This document shows positions 8,695-18,201 of a stretch of 64,000 bases of DNA, in pieces. Positions within the stretch are counted from its first letter, which is position 1. Each line of letters starts with the position of its first letter. The position numbers and the translations under genes are program-made. This DNA comes from Pseudomonas vlassakiae (GTDB lineage Bacteria > Pseudomonadota > Gammaproteobacteria > Pseudomonadales > Pseudomonadaceae), in assembly GCF_014269035.2 (NCBI RefSeq), contig NZ_JABWRP020000005.1, positions 62,001 through 126,000 on the forward strand. Reading direction: 5' to 3'. Under the pieces are notes generated by a model, which saw only the letters and a list, made by a program, of their open reading frames with translations, was not told where the DNA came from and ran no database searches.

Positions 8695-11181
8695 CTACCC
8701 TTGGACCATGCTCAGGGTCTCATCACGGTGCAACGCTACCTGGCGGATCGACAGGCGCAGCTCCGCCGACAGCACACGCTTGGCCACGCCTTCGGCCAAT
8801 TCGCCGAGTTTGTCGTGATAACCCAGCTTGCCGTTGCCATCGGGACGCAGCACACCCTGCACGATCAACGTCTGGATGAAGTGGCGGAACAGGGTCTTGT
8901 CGAAAAACTCCGGGGCATTCAGGCCATGCAGGATCGACAGGCGCTGGGCCATCATGACGCACAAGTCTTCCAGCTCTTCTGCGCTCAGGGTGTGCTGCCC
9001 GCTGTTGAGCAGCAGCGAAGTGGCCATGTAGAAGCGCTGCAAGGTCTGGGTGATGGTACGTGCGACCAAGGTCAGCAGCACGAACTGGCGTGAGCTTGGC
9101 GCCGGGCGCATGTACAGGTCGTTTTCGTGGCGCAGCAGGCCTTGTTCGACCAGCGCTGCCAGCCAGTGGTCGATCACCTCGTCCAGTTGCTCCGGCGCCC
9201 AGCGCAGGAACAGTTCGGCCTGCAGGTACGGATACAGCGCATGCACGTACTGGCCCAGCAGTTCGCGGCTCATGCGCGAACTGCTGAGGAAGAAGCTCGC
9301 CAGCAGGGCCGGCAGGGCAAAGATGTGCAGGACATTGTTGCGGTAATAAGTCATCAATACCGCGTTGGCTTCATCCAGGTAGAGGATGCGACCCAGCGCG
9401 TCCTTCTGTTCGGCCAGCAGGTCCATGCCGCGCACGTGTTCGATCAGTGCCTGGCCGTCGCCTTCGGGCAAGGTGGTGTGCTCGGAGTACGGCACTTGGC
9501 GCAGCAAAGCCAGGTACAGGTCGAGCACCCGGGTCAGGGCACGCTCGTCCAGCGCCAGGCGGCTGGTGGAGAGCAGTGCCAGGGCCACCAGGTTGACCGG
9601 GTTGACCGCTGCCGCCTCGTTGAGATGGCGGGCAACCGTTGCACCCAGGCGGGTGGTGGCATCGTTCAGCCAGGCTGGGCGGAACTGTGGGCCCAGCTCC
9701 TGCTCGCGCCAGCCGGGTTGCTGCTCGTCGAGAAACGCGGCCAGGCGGATCGGCTCGCCGAAGTTGACATAGACCTGGCCGAAGCGCTGCTTCAGTGCAC
9801 CGAAGACTTTGAAGATGTCGAAGATCGACTCCTTTTTCTTGCTCGCACCCCGCAGTTCGCCGAGGTAGGTGCGGCCTTCCAGCACGCGCTCATAACCGAT
9901 GTACACCGGCACGAAGACGATCGGCGTACGTGAGGAGCGCAAGAAGCTGCGCAGGGTGATCGCCAGCATCCCGGTACGCGGCTGCAGCATGCGCCCGGTG
10001 CGCGAGCGGCCACCTTCGACGAAGTACTCCACCGGGAAGCCCTTGGTGAACAGCGTGTGCAGGTACTCGTTGAACACCGCCGTGTATAGCGGGTTGCCCT
10101 TGAACGTGCGGCGCATGAAGAAAGCACCGCCACGGCGCAGCAGGCTACCGATCACCGGCATGTTGAGGTTGATGCCGGCAGCGATGTGCGGCGGCGTCAG
10201 GCCATTGCGGAACAGCAGGTAGGACAGCAGCAGGTAATCGATGTGGCTGCGATGGCAGGGCACGTAGATCACTTCGTGGCCTGGGGCGATGCCTTGTACC
10301 TGCTCGATGTGGTTGACCTTGATGCCGTCGTAGATCTTGTTCCAGAACCAGCTCAGCACCACCTCCAGGAAGCGGATCGCGGTATAGGTGTAGTCCGAAG
10401 CGATCTCGTTGCCGTAGCGCAGCGCCTGGGCTTCGGCCTTGGCCACGGGCATGCTCTCGCGCTGGGCTTCGTCGGCGATGGCCTGGCGGACCAGGGGCGC
10501 ATGCACCAGGCCCTTGACCAGGTTGCGACGGTGCGAGAGGTCGGGGCCGATCACGGCGGTCTTGAGGTTGCGAAAGTGCACGCGCATCAGGCGCTGGGCC
10601 ATGCGCACGGTACGCTCGTGACCCTTGTTGTGCTGCACCAGTTCGCGCAGGTGGATCGGCGCGGAGAACTGCACGCGGGTCTTGCGCCCCAGGATCAACA
10701 CGGTCAACAGCCGGCGCAGGCGCCCGGTCACGGCCCAGCTGTCGGCGAACAGCAATTTCCACGGGCTGTTCTCGCTGGCCGGCGTCTGCCCCCAGAACAC
10801 GCTGACCGGAATGATCTGTGCGTCTTCCTCGGCGTGCTGGCTGATGGCGGCGACCAGGCGCTCCAGGGTCGGCGGTGCGCCGCGCTTGTCGTGGCGGCCA
10901 AGCCAGTCCGGGTCCGGCGTCAGGTAGAAGAACGCGGCAGGTTCCTGCAGCGAGCCGACGGCCACCGGCAGCACCGGGCGCGGCAGCCCCGCTTTGGTGC
11001 ATTCACGGTCGAGCACCACCAGGTCGGTGAGCGATGGTGACGGCAGGGCGTAGAACACCGGGCGGCTGCGGTCGAGCTTGAGGGTCAGGGACGACTGGTT
11101 GATGGTCTCGGAGCGCACCCACAGGTACATCAGGCGACGCAGGGCGCCGAAGATCAGGCGGCGCAGGGGGGAACGGGTCAT
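8695..11181 (-). CDS. plsB: Glycerol-3-phosphate acyltransferase PlsB
   Basis: An 828-residue inner membrane enzyme that transfers an acyl chain from acyl-ACP or acyl-CoA to position 1 of glycerol-3-phosphate, the first step of phospholipid synthesis. The HX4D acyltransferase motif is His310-Asp315 ([10 protein letters not shown]), followed by GAFFMRR and [10 protein letters not shown], the glycerol-3-phosphate binding signatures. The length and motif order match PlsB. The start is put at MTRSPLRR (11181); an open frame to 11256 has no family match. The gene is divergent from the cold-shock gene and is followed by the repeat-protein gene. Confidence 0.96.
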   Translation of the reverse strand: MTRSPLRRLIFGALRRLMYLWVRSETINQSSLTLKLDRSRPVFYALPSPSLTDLVVLDRECTKAGLPRPVLPVAVGSLQEPAAFFYLTPDPDWLGRHDKRGAPPTLERLVAAISQHAEEDAQIIPVSVFWGQTPASENSPWKLLFADSWAVTGRLRRLLTVLILGRKTRVQFSAPIHLRELVQHNKGHERTVRMAQRLMRVHFRNLKTAVIGPDLSHRRNLVKGLVHAPLVRQAIADEAQRESMPVAKAEAQALRYGNEIASDYTYTAIRFLEVVLSWFWNKIYDGIKVNHIEQVQGIAPGHEVIYVPCHRSHIDYLLLSYLLFRNGLTPPHIAAGINLNMPVIGSLLRRGGAFFMRRTFKGNPLYTAVFNEYLHTLFTKGFPVEYFVEGGRSRTGRMLQPRTGMLAITLRSFLRSSRTPIVFVPVYIGYERVLEGRTYLGELRGASKKKESIFDIFKVFGALKQRFGQVYVNFGEPIRLAAFLDEQQPGWREQELGPQFRPAWLNDATTRLGATVARHLNEAAAVNPVNLVALALLSTSRLALDERALTRVLDLYLALLRQVPYSEHTTLPEGDGQALIEHVRGMDLLAEQKDALGRILYLDEANAVLMTYYRNNVLHIFALPALLASFFLSSSRMSRELLGQYVHALYPYLQAELFLRWAPEQLDEVIDHWLAALVEQGLLRHENDLYMRPAPSSRQFVLLTLVARTITQTLQRFYMATSLLLNSGQHTLSAEELEDLCVMMAQRLSILHGLNAPEFFDKTLFRHFIQTLIVQGVLRPDGNGKLGYHDKLGELAEGVAKRVLSAELRLSIRQVALHRDETLSMVQG

Positions 11182-11304
11182 GGGGTGAGTGCCCTGGGAG
11201 TGAATTTCAGAGAATAGACAGTCGTTTAGTCTGCCGTATCGGCGCAAGTTCAGCAAAATTCGGTAAATAGCGCGACGGTCATGAAAATTTTTTGTTCTGT
11301 GTCA

Positions 11305-11412
11305 TATACTCGGCCTGCCACTTGCAGGATATTTCGGCAAGCGGCGTCGACATAGGGAGGACACCCTGTGTCTACAAGGCGATCTTCACAATAAAAATCC
11401 GGAGTAGTTCAG
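11305..11412 (+). promoter_or_regulatory. Promoter and about 95-base leader of the cold-shock gene
   Basis: A -10 like TATACT lies at 11305-11310, giving a leader of about 95 bases. In it, 11349-11357 and 11364-11372 form a 9-bp stem (one G-U pair) with the loop AGGACA. A GGAG lies about 8 bases before the ATG. A GGA in a hexaloop resembles binding sites of RsmA/CsrA proteins; a temperature-responsive leader, as in cspA, is another option. Confidence 0.5.
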
Positions 11413-11622
11413 ATGTCGTCTCGTGAGACTGGGAATGTTAAGTGGTTCAACGATGCCAAAGGTTATGGCTTCATTCAGCGCGAAGGTGGTGCGGATGTAT
11501 TCGTCCACTATCGGGCGATCCGCGGTGAGGGGCATCGTACCCTGGTCGAAGGGCAGCGGGTGGAATACGCCTGCGTGCAGGGCCAGAAAGGCCTGCAAGC
11601 CGAAGACGTAGTCGGGCTCTGA
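11413..11622 (+). CDS. Cold-shock-domain protein (CspA family)
   Basis: A 69-residue single cold-shock domain. The nucleic-acid binding motifs are visible: GNVKWFN at the start, then KGYGFIQ (RNP1) and DVFVHY (RNP2). It should bind single-stranded RNA or DNA as an RNA chaperone. The C-terminal part is short of the usual basic ending, and the domain carries more Gly/Glu (REGGAD, RGEGH) than CspA itself. It stands alone, divergent from plsB, with a structured leader. Whether it is cold induced cannot be read from the sequence. Confidence 0.92.
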   Translation: MSSRETGNVKWFNDAKGYGFIQREGGADVFVHYRAIRGEGHRTLVEGQRVEYACVQGQKGLQAEDVVGL

Positions 11623-11643
11623 GCCTCTAGCTGTAGGCTTCAA

Positions 11644-11669
11644 GCTGCAAGCGACCGTGTGCTTGCAGC
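11644..11669. repeat. GCTGCAAGC inverted repeat after the cold-shock gene
   Basis: GCTGCAAGC at 11644-11652 and GCTTGCAGC at 11661-11669 form a perfect 9-bp stem with an 8-base loop. More AGCTG/TTGCAG fragments flank it. This word is common in Pseudomonas intergenic palindromes and here lies between two convergent genes, where it may act as a terminator. Confidence 0.65.
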
Positions 11670-11691
11670 CTGATGCAACCTTTCTTGCAGC

Positions 11692-12069
11692 TCAAGCAGT
11701 ACGCCAGGTGATTTCCTCTTCACCGTCGGCGCTGATGCGGACCCAGCGATCGGCATCGTCCTCACCGTCTTCCTCGACCCAGCCACCCGGCGCGCAACGC
11801 ACCTCGACGTTCAGCGCGGCGAACGCGGCGCGGGCGCAGGCAACGTCATCGGCCCATGGGGTCTGGTCGCTTTCCAGGTAGAGGCTGTTCCATTTCCCTA
11901 CAGCCTTGGGTAACCAGGTGACCGGAATGTTACCGGCCTGGCACTTGAAGGTCTGACCTTTCTGCTTCCATTCGCTGCACGGGCCGATTGCCTGGCTGAG
12001 CCACTCGGCAATCTGCTTGTGGTCGACGTCGGCGTCCTTCAGGTAGATCTCGATATCGGGTTGGCGCAT
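11692..12069 (-). CDS. Conserved protein of unknown function
   Basis: A 125-residue soluble acidic protein with no signal peptide. I recognise it as a Pseudomonas conserved protein but know no function. Visible features are KQIAEWLSQAIG near the N-terminus, three cysteines, a Trp-rich middle (WLPKAVGKWNSLYLESD) and a very acidic patch (EEDGEDDADRW) before the C-terminus. It starts 17 bases after the stop of rlmA on the same strand and is probably the last gene of the dapE-rlmA unit. Confidence 0.7.
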   Translation of the reverse strand: MRQPDIEIYLKDADVDHKQIAEWLSQAIGPCSEWKQKGQTFKCQAGNIPVTWLPKAVGKWNSLYLESDQTPWADDVACARAAFAALNVEVRCAPGGWVEEDGEDDADRWVRISADGEEEITWRTA

Positions 12070-12086
12070 AAGGGCTCCGGGTGTGC

Positions 12087-12899
12087 TCAGTGTTGGCGCA
12101 CGAAATAGTCATAACGCATGGAAACCGTCACCTCGAACGGCTCGGGCTGGTCGATCACCCGGGCGCGCTTCTCGGCGCTGGCGCGCCAGCCGTGCGGGGT
12201 CATCGCCAGCAGGTCGGCACGGGCCTTGGGTTGGACCAGGCTCAGGCGGAACTCGAGGGTTTCGCTGTGGGCGTGGGCCATGCCTTCGGGCACCAGGGCC
12301 AGGTGCTTGTCGTCGGCGTAGGGGCGCACTTCATCGTAGAGCACTTCGCGCAGCTCCATGAGGTGGCCGCTGGTCGGGCCCACGCGCATCAGGCCGCCAC
12401 CGGGGCTGAGCAGGCGCTTGGCCTCGTCCCAGTCCAGCGGGCTGAACACGCTGGCGATGAACTGGCAGCTGGCATCGGCCAACGGCACGCGGGCCATGCT
12501 GGCGACCATCCAGGTTACCTCGGGCGCACGGCGGCAGGCACGCTTGACCGCCTCGCGGGAGATGTCCAGGGCATAGCCATCGGCGCCCGGCAGGGCCTGG
12601 GCGATCTGCGCGGTGTAGTAACCCTCACCGCAACCGATGTCCAGCCAGGCGCCGGGTTGGCGCTCGGCGGCAAGCTCGGCCAGGCGCTGGGCCACCGGGG
12701 CATAGTGGCCGCCGTCGAGGAAGTCGCGGCGGGCTTGGACCATGGCCTGGTTGTCGCCTGGGTCACGGCTGTTCTTGTGCTGCACCGGCAGCAGGTTCAG
12801 GTAACCCTGGCGGGCGCGGTCGAAGCGGTGGCCGGCCGGGCACACCACGCCGTTGTCGAGCCGCGACAAGGCGGCCTGGCAGAGGGGGCAGGCGAGCAT
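12087..12899 (-). CDS. rlmA: RlmA, 23S rRNA (guanine-745-N1)-methyltransferase
   Basis: A 270-residue methyltransferase that would modify G745 of 23S rRNA. The N-terminal zinc finger is complete (Cys4, Cys7, Cys20, His24), and the SAM-binding motif WLDIGCGEGYY lies near residue 85. The FSPLDW stretch fits the RlmA family better than the Gram-positive TlrB type by context. Its ATG overlaps the TGA of dapE (ATGA at 12896-12899 on the minus strand), which points to translational coupling. Confidence 0.92.
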   Translation of the reverse strand: MLACPLCQAALSRLDNGVVCPAGHRFDRARQGYLNLLPVQHKNSRDPGDNQAMVQARRDFLDGGHYAPVAQRLAELAAERQPGAWLDIGCGEGYYTAQIAQALPGADGYALDISREAVKRACRRAPEVTWMVASMARVPLADASCQFIASVFSPLDWDEAKRLLSPGGGLMRVGPTSGHLMELREVLYDEVRPYADDKHLALVPEGMAHAHSETLEFRLSLVQPKARADLLAMTPHGWRASAEKRARVIDQPEPFEVTVSMRYDYFVRQH

Positions 12900-14050
12900 C
12901 AGGCGAGCAACCGGACCAGGGTCTGGTAGTAGATTTCGGTCAGCAGGTCGAGGTCGCTGGCCAGGATCCGCTCGTCGACCTGGTGGATGGTGGCGTTGAC
13001 CGGGCCGAGTTCGACCACTTGGGTGCCCATGGTGGCAATGAAGCGGCCATCGGAGGTGCCGCCGCTGGTCGACGGTTGGGTGTCGCGGCCAGTGACGCCC
13101 TTGATGCTGGCCGACACCGCGTCGAGCAGTTCGCCCGGCTCGGTGAGGAACGGCAGGCCCGACAGCGCCCAGTCGACCGACCAGTCCAGCTCGTGCTTGT
13201 CGAGGATCGCCGAAACCCGCGCCTGCAGGCCTTCGACGGTCGACTCGGTGGAGAAGCGGAAGTTGAACAGCGCGGTCAGCTCACCCGGGACCACGTTGGT
13301 GGCGCCGGTGCCGGCGTTGAGGTTGGAGATCTGGAAGCTGGTCGGCGGGAAGAATACGTTGCCTTCATCCCAGTGCTCGGCTGCCAGTTCCGCCAATGCC
13401 GGGGCGGCCAGGTGGATCGGGTTGCGAGCCAGGTGCGGGTAGGCCACATGGCCTTGCTTGCCGCGCACGGTCAGCTTGGCACCGAGCGAGCCGCGACGGC
13501 CGTTCTTGACCACGTCACCGAGCAGGGTGGTGCTCGACGGCTCGCCGACGATGCACCAGTCCAGGCGCTCGTTGCGTGCCTTCAGGCGCTCGACCACGGC
13601 CTTGGTGCCGTGGTGCGCCGGGCCTTCCTCGTCGCTGGTGATCAGGAAGGCGACCTTGCCGCGGTGGTTCGGGTAGTCCTGCACGAAGCGCTCGCTGGCG
13701 ATCACCATCGAGGCCAGGCTGCCTTTCATGTCGGCGGCGCCGCGGCCGCAGAGCATGCCGTCGGCGTCGATCAACGCCTCGAATGGCTCGTGTTGCCACT
13801 GCTGCACCGGGCCGGTGGGGACCACGTCGGTATGGCCGGCGAAGCACAGGACCGGGCCATCCTGGGTACCGTGGGTAGCCCAGAAGTTATCGACGTCTTC
13901 GAAACGCATCGGCTCCAGCTGGAAGCCCACGGCGCCCAGGCGGTTCATCATCTGTGCCTGGCAGTCGGCGTCGACGGGGGTGACCGAGGGGCGACGGATC
14001 AGGTCGCAGGCCAGTTGAAGGGTGGGCGAGAGCTCGGCAGGGGCCGTCAT
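12899..14050 (-). CDS. dapE: Succinyl-diaminopimelate desuccinylase DapE
   Basis: A 383-residue M20-family zinc hydrolase that splits N-succinyl-LL-diaminopimelate, the step before epimerisation to meso-DAP for lysine and peptidoglycan. Metal and catalytic motifs are present: [10 protein letters not shown] near residue 70, AADMKG, and [13 protein letters not shown] near residue 135. [10 protein letters not shown] near the end is the DapE signature. It heads the dapE-rlmA-unknown unit. dapD and dapC of the same succinylase branch lie 6 and 11 kb away in the window. Confidence 0.96.
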   Translation of the reverse strand: MTAPAELSPTLQLACDLIRRPSVTPVDADCQAQMMNRLGAVGFQLEPMRFEDVDNFWATHGTQDGPVLCFAGHTDVVPTGPVQQWQHEPFEALIDADGMLCGRGAADMKGSLASMVIASERFVQDYPNHRGKVAFLITSDEEGPAHHGTKAVVERLKARNERLDWCIVGEPSSTTLLGDVVKNGRRGSLGAKLTVRGKQGHVAYPHLARNPIHLAAPALAELAAEHWDEGNVFFPPTSFQISNLNAGTGATNVVPGELTALFNFRFSTESTVEGLQARVSAILDKHELDWSVDWALSGLPFLTEPGELLDAVSASIKGVTGRDTQPSTSGGTSDGRFIATMGTQVVELGPVNATIHQVDERILASDLDLLTEIYYQTLVRLLA

Positions 14051-14110
14051 GGGGGACTCCGGGGCAAGGCGAGGCGGGGAAATCTGAGGGGCGTTATCTT
14101 ATATCAAACA

Positions 14111-14145
14111 GAGGGGGCTTGGGGGCGCAAAGCGCCCCCGCCCTC
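14111..14145 (-). terminator. Terminator-like hairpin after ndvB
   Basis: GGGGGCGC and GCGCCCCC (14121-14128, 14132-14139) form an 8-bp stem with an AAA loop, extended by outer GAGGG/CCCTC pairs. It lies directly after the ndvB stop. The following minus-strand bases have only short T-runs. Confidence 0.55.
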
Positions 14146-16737
14146 TCAAACCTGTTGTGCTTCGGCGGCCTTCTCGACCGGCTTGGGCAGCGACGACAGA
14201 AACGCCATCACCAGCGCAGCCACATAGGGCAGCGACTGCACCAGCAACATCGCCACCCAGAAGCGCATGTCCGAACTCGGCAGCCCCTGCACCAGGAATA
14301 TGCCAAGTGCCGCGCCCCACAGCAGCAACATGATGAACAGCTCTTCCCGTGCTTCGGAAATCGCCACCAGCAAGCCATGGCTGTCGGCGTTCTTCGGTGT
14401 GCGGAAGAACGGCATGCTGCTGGTGAAGAAGCCGTAAAGCACCGCCTTGGCAATGGTATGCGACAGCGCCAGCCCCGCCAGTGCCGCAGCAAAGGCATCC
14501 TTGAGGTTCACCCCTACCGCACGGCGGTAGAGGAAGATGATCTTGCCGACCTTGAAGAAGAATAGCGCCAGCGGCGGGATGGCAAAGATCATCAGCGGCG
14601 GGTCGACCCGGTGCGGGACAATGATCATCGCCGCCGACCACAGCAGCGCGCCGACCGTGAAGAAGATGTTCATGCCGTCGGCGACCCACGGCAGCCAGCC
14701 GGCCAGGAAGTGATAGCGCTGGCCACGGGTCAGCTCGCTGCCCTTGCCGCGCAGCAGGGCGCTGGCGTGGTGCTTGATGATCTGGATGGCGCCATAGGCC
14801 CAGCGGAAACGCTGCTTCTTGAAGTCGATGAAGGTGTCGGGCATCAGGCCCTTGCCATAGCTATTGTGCGAATAGGCTGCCGACAGGCCTTTCTCGAATA
14901 CCCGCAGGCCCAGCTCGGCGTCTTCGCAGATGCACCACTCGGCCCAGCCCAGCTCTTGCAGCACACTGCGGCGGGTCATGGTCATGGTGCCGTGCTGGAT
15001 GATCGCGTCACGGTCGTTGCGAGTGACCATGCCAATGTGGAAGAAGCCTTTGTATTCGCTGTAGCAGAGCTTCTTGAAGGTGCTTTCGTGCTGGTCGCGG
15101 TAGTCCTGTGGCGACTGCACCACGGCGATCTTCGGGTCAGCGAAGTGCGGCACCATGTGCTTGAGCCAGTTACGGTCGACGCAGTAGTCCGAGTCGATTA
15201 CCGCGATCACCTCAGCGTCCTTGGCTGTATGCGGGATCAGGTAGTTCAGGGCGCCGCCCTTGAAGCCGGCCAGGGGCGCGACATGGAAGAACTTGAAACG
15301 CTCGCCAAGCTTCTCGCAGTGGGCCTTGAGTGGCTCCCACACGGCCGGGTCCTTGGTGTTGTTGTCGATCACCAGCACTTCATAGTCCGGGTAGTCCAGC
15401 GCGGCGAGGGCGTCGAGGGTCTGCTTGACCATCTCCGGTGGCTCGTTGTAGCACGGCACATGCACTGACACCTTGGGCCGGTAGGCGCTGTCGCCCTGCA
15501 CCGGCAGGAATTCGCGGCGGCGCTTGTGGATCCACACGGCTTCGGCCAGTTCGTGGGCCTCGGTCATCAACACGATGAACACGCCCAGCGCGCCGAGCGC
15601 CAGCAACACGCCGACGGTCAGGCTGAACCAGGTGCTGTATTGCTGGCTGTAGTCGTAGGCGATCCACACCAGCACCGACCCGCACAGGAAGGTGATGAAG
15701 GTGAGGAAGGTGCGGCCGCGCTGGCGCAAGGCCGAGCCGTCGATCAGCAGCACGGCCAGGGCGATCATCGCCAGGACCACCGAAGCGACCGCCAGGGCCC
15801 GCCACTGCGGGATCGCCACCACCGGCCCCTCGAAGTTGAACTTCTGCTGGCGCTCGGCGTTGTACACGCCCCAGTAGGCGCCTACCGAACCTTCGTCGTT
15901 GGCCTTCCACGGCTGGTCGTAGGCCTCGATGACGAAGTAGTTGTAGCCCCGTCGGTTCAGGGTGTTGACCAGGGTGCGCAGGTAGATGGCCTGGTCGGCC
16001 TGGGTGGCGTCGGCGCCGCCGCGCATGCGGCCGTTGCTCGGCCAGCCGACTTCCGACAGCAGCAGCGGCTTGTGCGAGAACTGGTGGCGTAGCTCGCGGG
16101 CGCGGTCGAGGACGAACTGCACCGAGTCTTTCATCGGCACGAACTCCCAGTACGGCAGGATGTGCGCGGCGATCAGGTCGACGTGCCTGGCCAGTTCCGG
16201 GTGTTCCTTCCAGATGTGCCACTGCTCGCTGGTGGTGACCGGCACCTTGACGGCGGCGCGCACGCGATCGAGGTACTGAATCAGCTCTTCGGGCGTCACC
16301 TCCTCGCGGAACAGCGCTTCGTTGCCGACCACCACCCGCACCACACTGCGCGAGTGGTTGGCCAGTTCGATGCCTTTTTCGATCTCGCGTTCGTTGCGCT
16401 CCAGGTCCTTGCTGATCCAGATGCCCAAGGTCACCCGCAGGCCGAACTCCTCGGCCAGCCGAGGGATTTCGGCCTGGGTGCCCTCGACGGTATAGATGCG
16501 GATGTTGTCGGTGAGCTTGTTTAGCTGCTCCAGGTCCTGGCGCATCTCGTCATCGCTGGGGTACTGGCCCTTTTGCGGGCTTTCCCCAAGGCGGAAGGGC
16601 GAGTACGAGAAGCCGGAGATCTGTTCCGGCCAGGCAGGCGCGGAGACCGGGCGGTTGATGAGTGCCCAGAACCCGGTGAACAGCGCGGCGATGGCCAGGA
16701 CCACCACCAGGTTGAGGCCGAATTTGCGAGATGACAT
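14146..16737 (-). CDS. ndvB: NdvB-type beta-(1,3)-glucosyltransferase with GH17 and GT2 domains
   Basis: An 863-residue membrane protein. After one transmembrane helix (about 8-27) comes a GH17-like glucanase domain (about 40-310) with the likely acid in GNE (Glu140) and nucleophile in SEVGWPS (Glu229). Helices follow near 313-333, 343-360 and 370-391, then a family 2 glycosyltransferase domain with DSD (515-517), EDAE (605-608) and QRFRW (642-646), then C-terminal helices. P. aeruginosa NdvB (PA1163), also next to dapE, makes periplasmic glucans tied to biofilm antibiotic tolerance. The glucan role here is inferred from that homology and synteny. Confidence 0.88.
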   Translation of the reverse strand: MSSRKFGLNLVVVLAIAALFTGFWALINRPVSAPAWPEQISGFSYSPFRLGESPQKGQYPSDDEMRQDLEQLNKLTDNIRIYTVEGTQAEIPRLAEEFGLRVTLGIWISKDLERNEREIEKGIELANHSRSVVRVVVGNEALFREEVTPEELIQYLDRVRAAVKVPVTTSEQWHIWKEHPELARHVDLIAAHILPYWEFVPMKDSVQFVLDRARELRHQFSHKPLLLSEVGWPSNGRMRGGADATQADQAIYLRTLVNTLNRRGYNYFVIEAYDQPWKANDEGSVGAYWGVYNAERQQKFNFEGPVVAIPQWRALAVASVVLAMIALAVLLIDGSALRQRGRTFLTFITFLCGSVLVWIAYDYSQQYSTWFSLTVGVLLALGALGVFIVLMTEAHELAEAVWIHKRRREFLPVQGDSAYRPKVSVHVPCYNEPPEMVKQTLDALAALDYPDYEVLVIDNNTKDPAVWEPLKAHCEKLGERFKFFHVAPLAGFKGGALNYLIPHTAKDAEVIAVIDSDYCVDRNWLKHMVPHFADPKIAVVQSPQDYRDQHESTFKKLCYSEYKGFFHIGMVTRNDRDAIIQHGTMTMTRRSVLQELGWAEWCICEDAELGLRVFEKGLSAAYSHNSYGKGLMPDTFIDFKKQRFRWAYGAIQIIKHHASALLRGKGSELTRGQRYHFLAGWLPWVADGMNIFFTVGALLWSAAMIIVPHRVDPPLMIFAIPPLALFFFKVGKIIFLYRRAVGVNLKDAFAAALAGLALSHTIAKAVLYGFFTSSMPFFRTPKNADSHGLLVAISEAREELFIMLLLWGAALGIFLVQGLPSSDMRFWVAMLLVQSLPYVAALVMAFLSSLPKPVEKAAEAQQV

Positions 16738-16825
16738 TGTGGTCCGATTCTGTCCAAGTGATAGGACATTAAAGCAGTAATGGTAGGGTGTTTCCTAACG
16801 ATGGAGGTGAAAGCGGCCGCTGGCC

Positions 16826-16831
16826 TATAAT
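16826..16831 (+). promoter_or_regulatory. Likely -10 box of tcdA
   Basis: TATAAT lies 40 bases before the tcdA start in the 133-base gap between divergent ndvB and tcdA. No good -35 box was found at the right distance. Confidence 0.45.
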
Positions 16832-16870
16832 GCGCGCCGCATTTTCGGGTACGAGCGTTGAGGTAGGAAC

Positions 16871-17680
16871 ATGAGCACTGAAGATCCACGCTTCGCCGGC
16901 GTTGCCCGGCTGTATGGCGACCAGGGCCTGCAGCGCCTGGGCAATGCCCATGTGGCCGTCGTCGGCATCGGCGGGGTCGGCTCGTGGGCGGCCGAGGCCC
17001 TGGCGCGCAGTGGCGTCGGCGAAATCACCCTGTTCGACCTGGACGATGTCTGCGTCAGCAATACCAACCGTCAGGCCCATGCGCTGGAAGGCCAGGTCGG
17101 GCGGCCCAAGGTCGAGGTGATGGCCGAACGCCTGCGGGCGATCAACCCGAAGATTACCGTGCACGCGGTGGCGGATTTTGTCACTCGCGAGACCATGGCC
17201 GAGTACATCACCGAGGAGATGGATGCAGTGATCGACTGCATCGACAGCGTGATGGCCAAGGCCGCGCTGATTGCCTGGTGTCGGCGCCGCAAGATCGCCA
17301 TCGTCACCACCGGGGGGGCGGGCGGGCAGATCGACCCGACCCAGATCCAGGTCGGCGACCTCAACAAGACCTTCAACGACCCGTTGGCTTCACGGGTGCG
17401 TTCGACCCTGCGCCGGGACTATAACTTCTCGCGCAATACCAGCCGCAACTACGGCGTGCCATGCGTGTTTTCCAGCGAACAGCTGCGTTATCCGAAGGGG
17501 GATGGCAGTGTTTGCTTGCAGAAGAGCTTCGTCGGCGAAGGCGTGCGCCTGGACTGCGCGGGGGGCTTTGGCGCGGTGATGATGGTGACTGCGACCTTTG
17601 GCATGGTCGCGGCGAGCAAGGCGATCGAAAAACTGGTGGCCGGCGCGCGGCGGCCATCGGAGCGGGTCAAACCGGAATAA
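16871..17680 (+). CDS. tcdA: TcdA (CsdL), tRNA threonylcarbamoyladenosine dehydratase
   Basis: A 269-residue member of the E1/ThiF/MoeB superfamily that uses ATP to cyclise t6A to ct6A at position 37 of tRNA. The nucleotide-binding GIGGVGS lies at residues 32-38, followed by the acidic DLDDV and the NTNRQ motif. The length fits TcdA. It stands alone on the plus strand but near csdA-csdE; in E. coli CsdL works with the CsdA-CsdE sulfur pair, so the neighbours support the call. A REP pair follows the stop. Confidence 0.93.
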   Translation: MSTEDPRFAGVARLYGDQGLQRLGNAHVAVVGIGGVGSWAAEALARSGVGEITLFDLDDVCVSNTNRQAHALEGQVGRPKVEVMAERLRAINPKITVHAVADFVTRETMAEYITEEMDAVIDCIDSVMAKAALIAWCRRRKIAIVTTGGAGGQIDPTQIQVGDLNKTFNDPLASRVRSTLRRDYNFSRNTSRNYGVPCVFSSEQLRYPKGDGSVCLQKSFVGEGVRLDCAGGFGAVMMVTATFGMVAASKAIEKLVAGARRPSERVKPE

Positions 17681-17690
17681 TTGCGCTGGC

Positions 17691-17780
17691 TGCTTCGCGG
17701 GTGAACCCGCTCCCACAGGCACAGCACAGCTCTCACTGGCGATGATGACCCTGTAGGAGTGGGTTTACCCGCGAAGCAGG
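17691..17780. repeat. REP pair (inverted) between tcdA and csdE
   Basis: TGCTTCGCGGG...CCCGCTCCCACAGG at 17691-17719 and its inverted copy at 17751-17780 bracket about 30 bases. This is the standard P. putida REP type, between convergent genes. Confidence 0.88.
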
Positions 17781-17790
17781 CGCCGCGGAC

Positions 17791-18201
17791 TTAACGGCTG
17801 GTTGCCAACTCTGCCATTCGCAGCAACACCGCATGCAGCCCATTGCTGCGCGACGGCGACAGTTGCCGTTCCAGCCCTAACTGGGTAAACCACGCTCGCA
17901 GATCCAGCCCGGCCAGTTCCGCGCTGTCCACCCCTTGAACCCGCGCCAGCAGCAGCGCCAGCAACCCGCGCAGCAACCGCGCATCGCTGCTCGCCTTGAA
18001 GTGCCACTGTCCTTCGACCCGTTCCGCCACCAGCCACACCAGGCTTTCGCAGCCATGTACGCGGTTGGCCTCGGTCTTTTCGGCGTCATCCAGTGGCGCC
18101 AGGCGGTCGCCCCATTGCATCAGCAGCCGCGCCCGCTGTTCCCAGCCGTGGGCCTGCTCGAAGCTTTCCAACGCTTGCTGGGCTGGCAAGGGCAAACTCA
18201 T
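17791..18201 (-). CDS. csdE: CsdE, SufE-family sulfur acceptor
   Basis: A 136-residue SufE-type protein that takes persulfide sulfur from the cysteine desulfurase CsdA. The acceptor is Cys51 in VHGCESLVWL, the conserved SufE position. Its start codon overlaps the csdA stop (ATGA), so the pair is coupled and should form a complex. CsdE is preferred to SufE because the desulfurase is CsdA-like and no suf genes are near. Confidence 0.92.
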   Translation of the reverse strand: MSLPLPAQQALESFEQAHGWEQRARLLMQWGDRLAPLDDAEKTEANRVHGCESLVWLVAERVEGQWHFKASSDARLLRGLLALLLARVQGVDSAELAGLDLRAWFTQLGLERQLSPSRSNGLHAVLLRMAELATSR

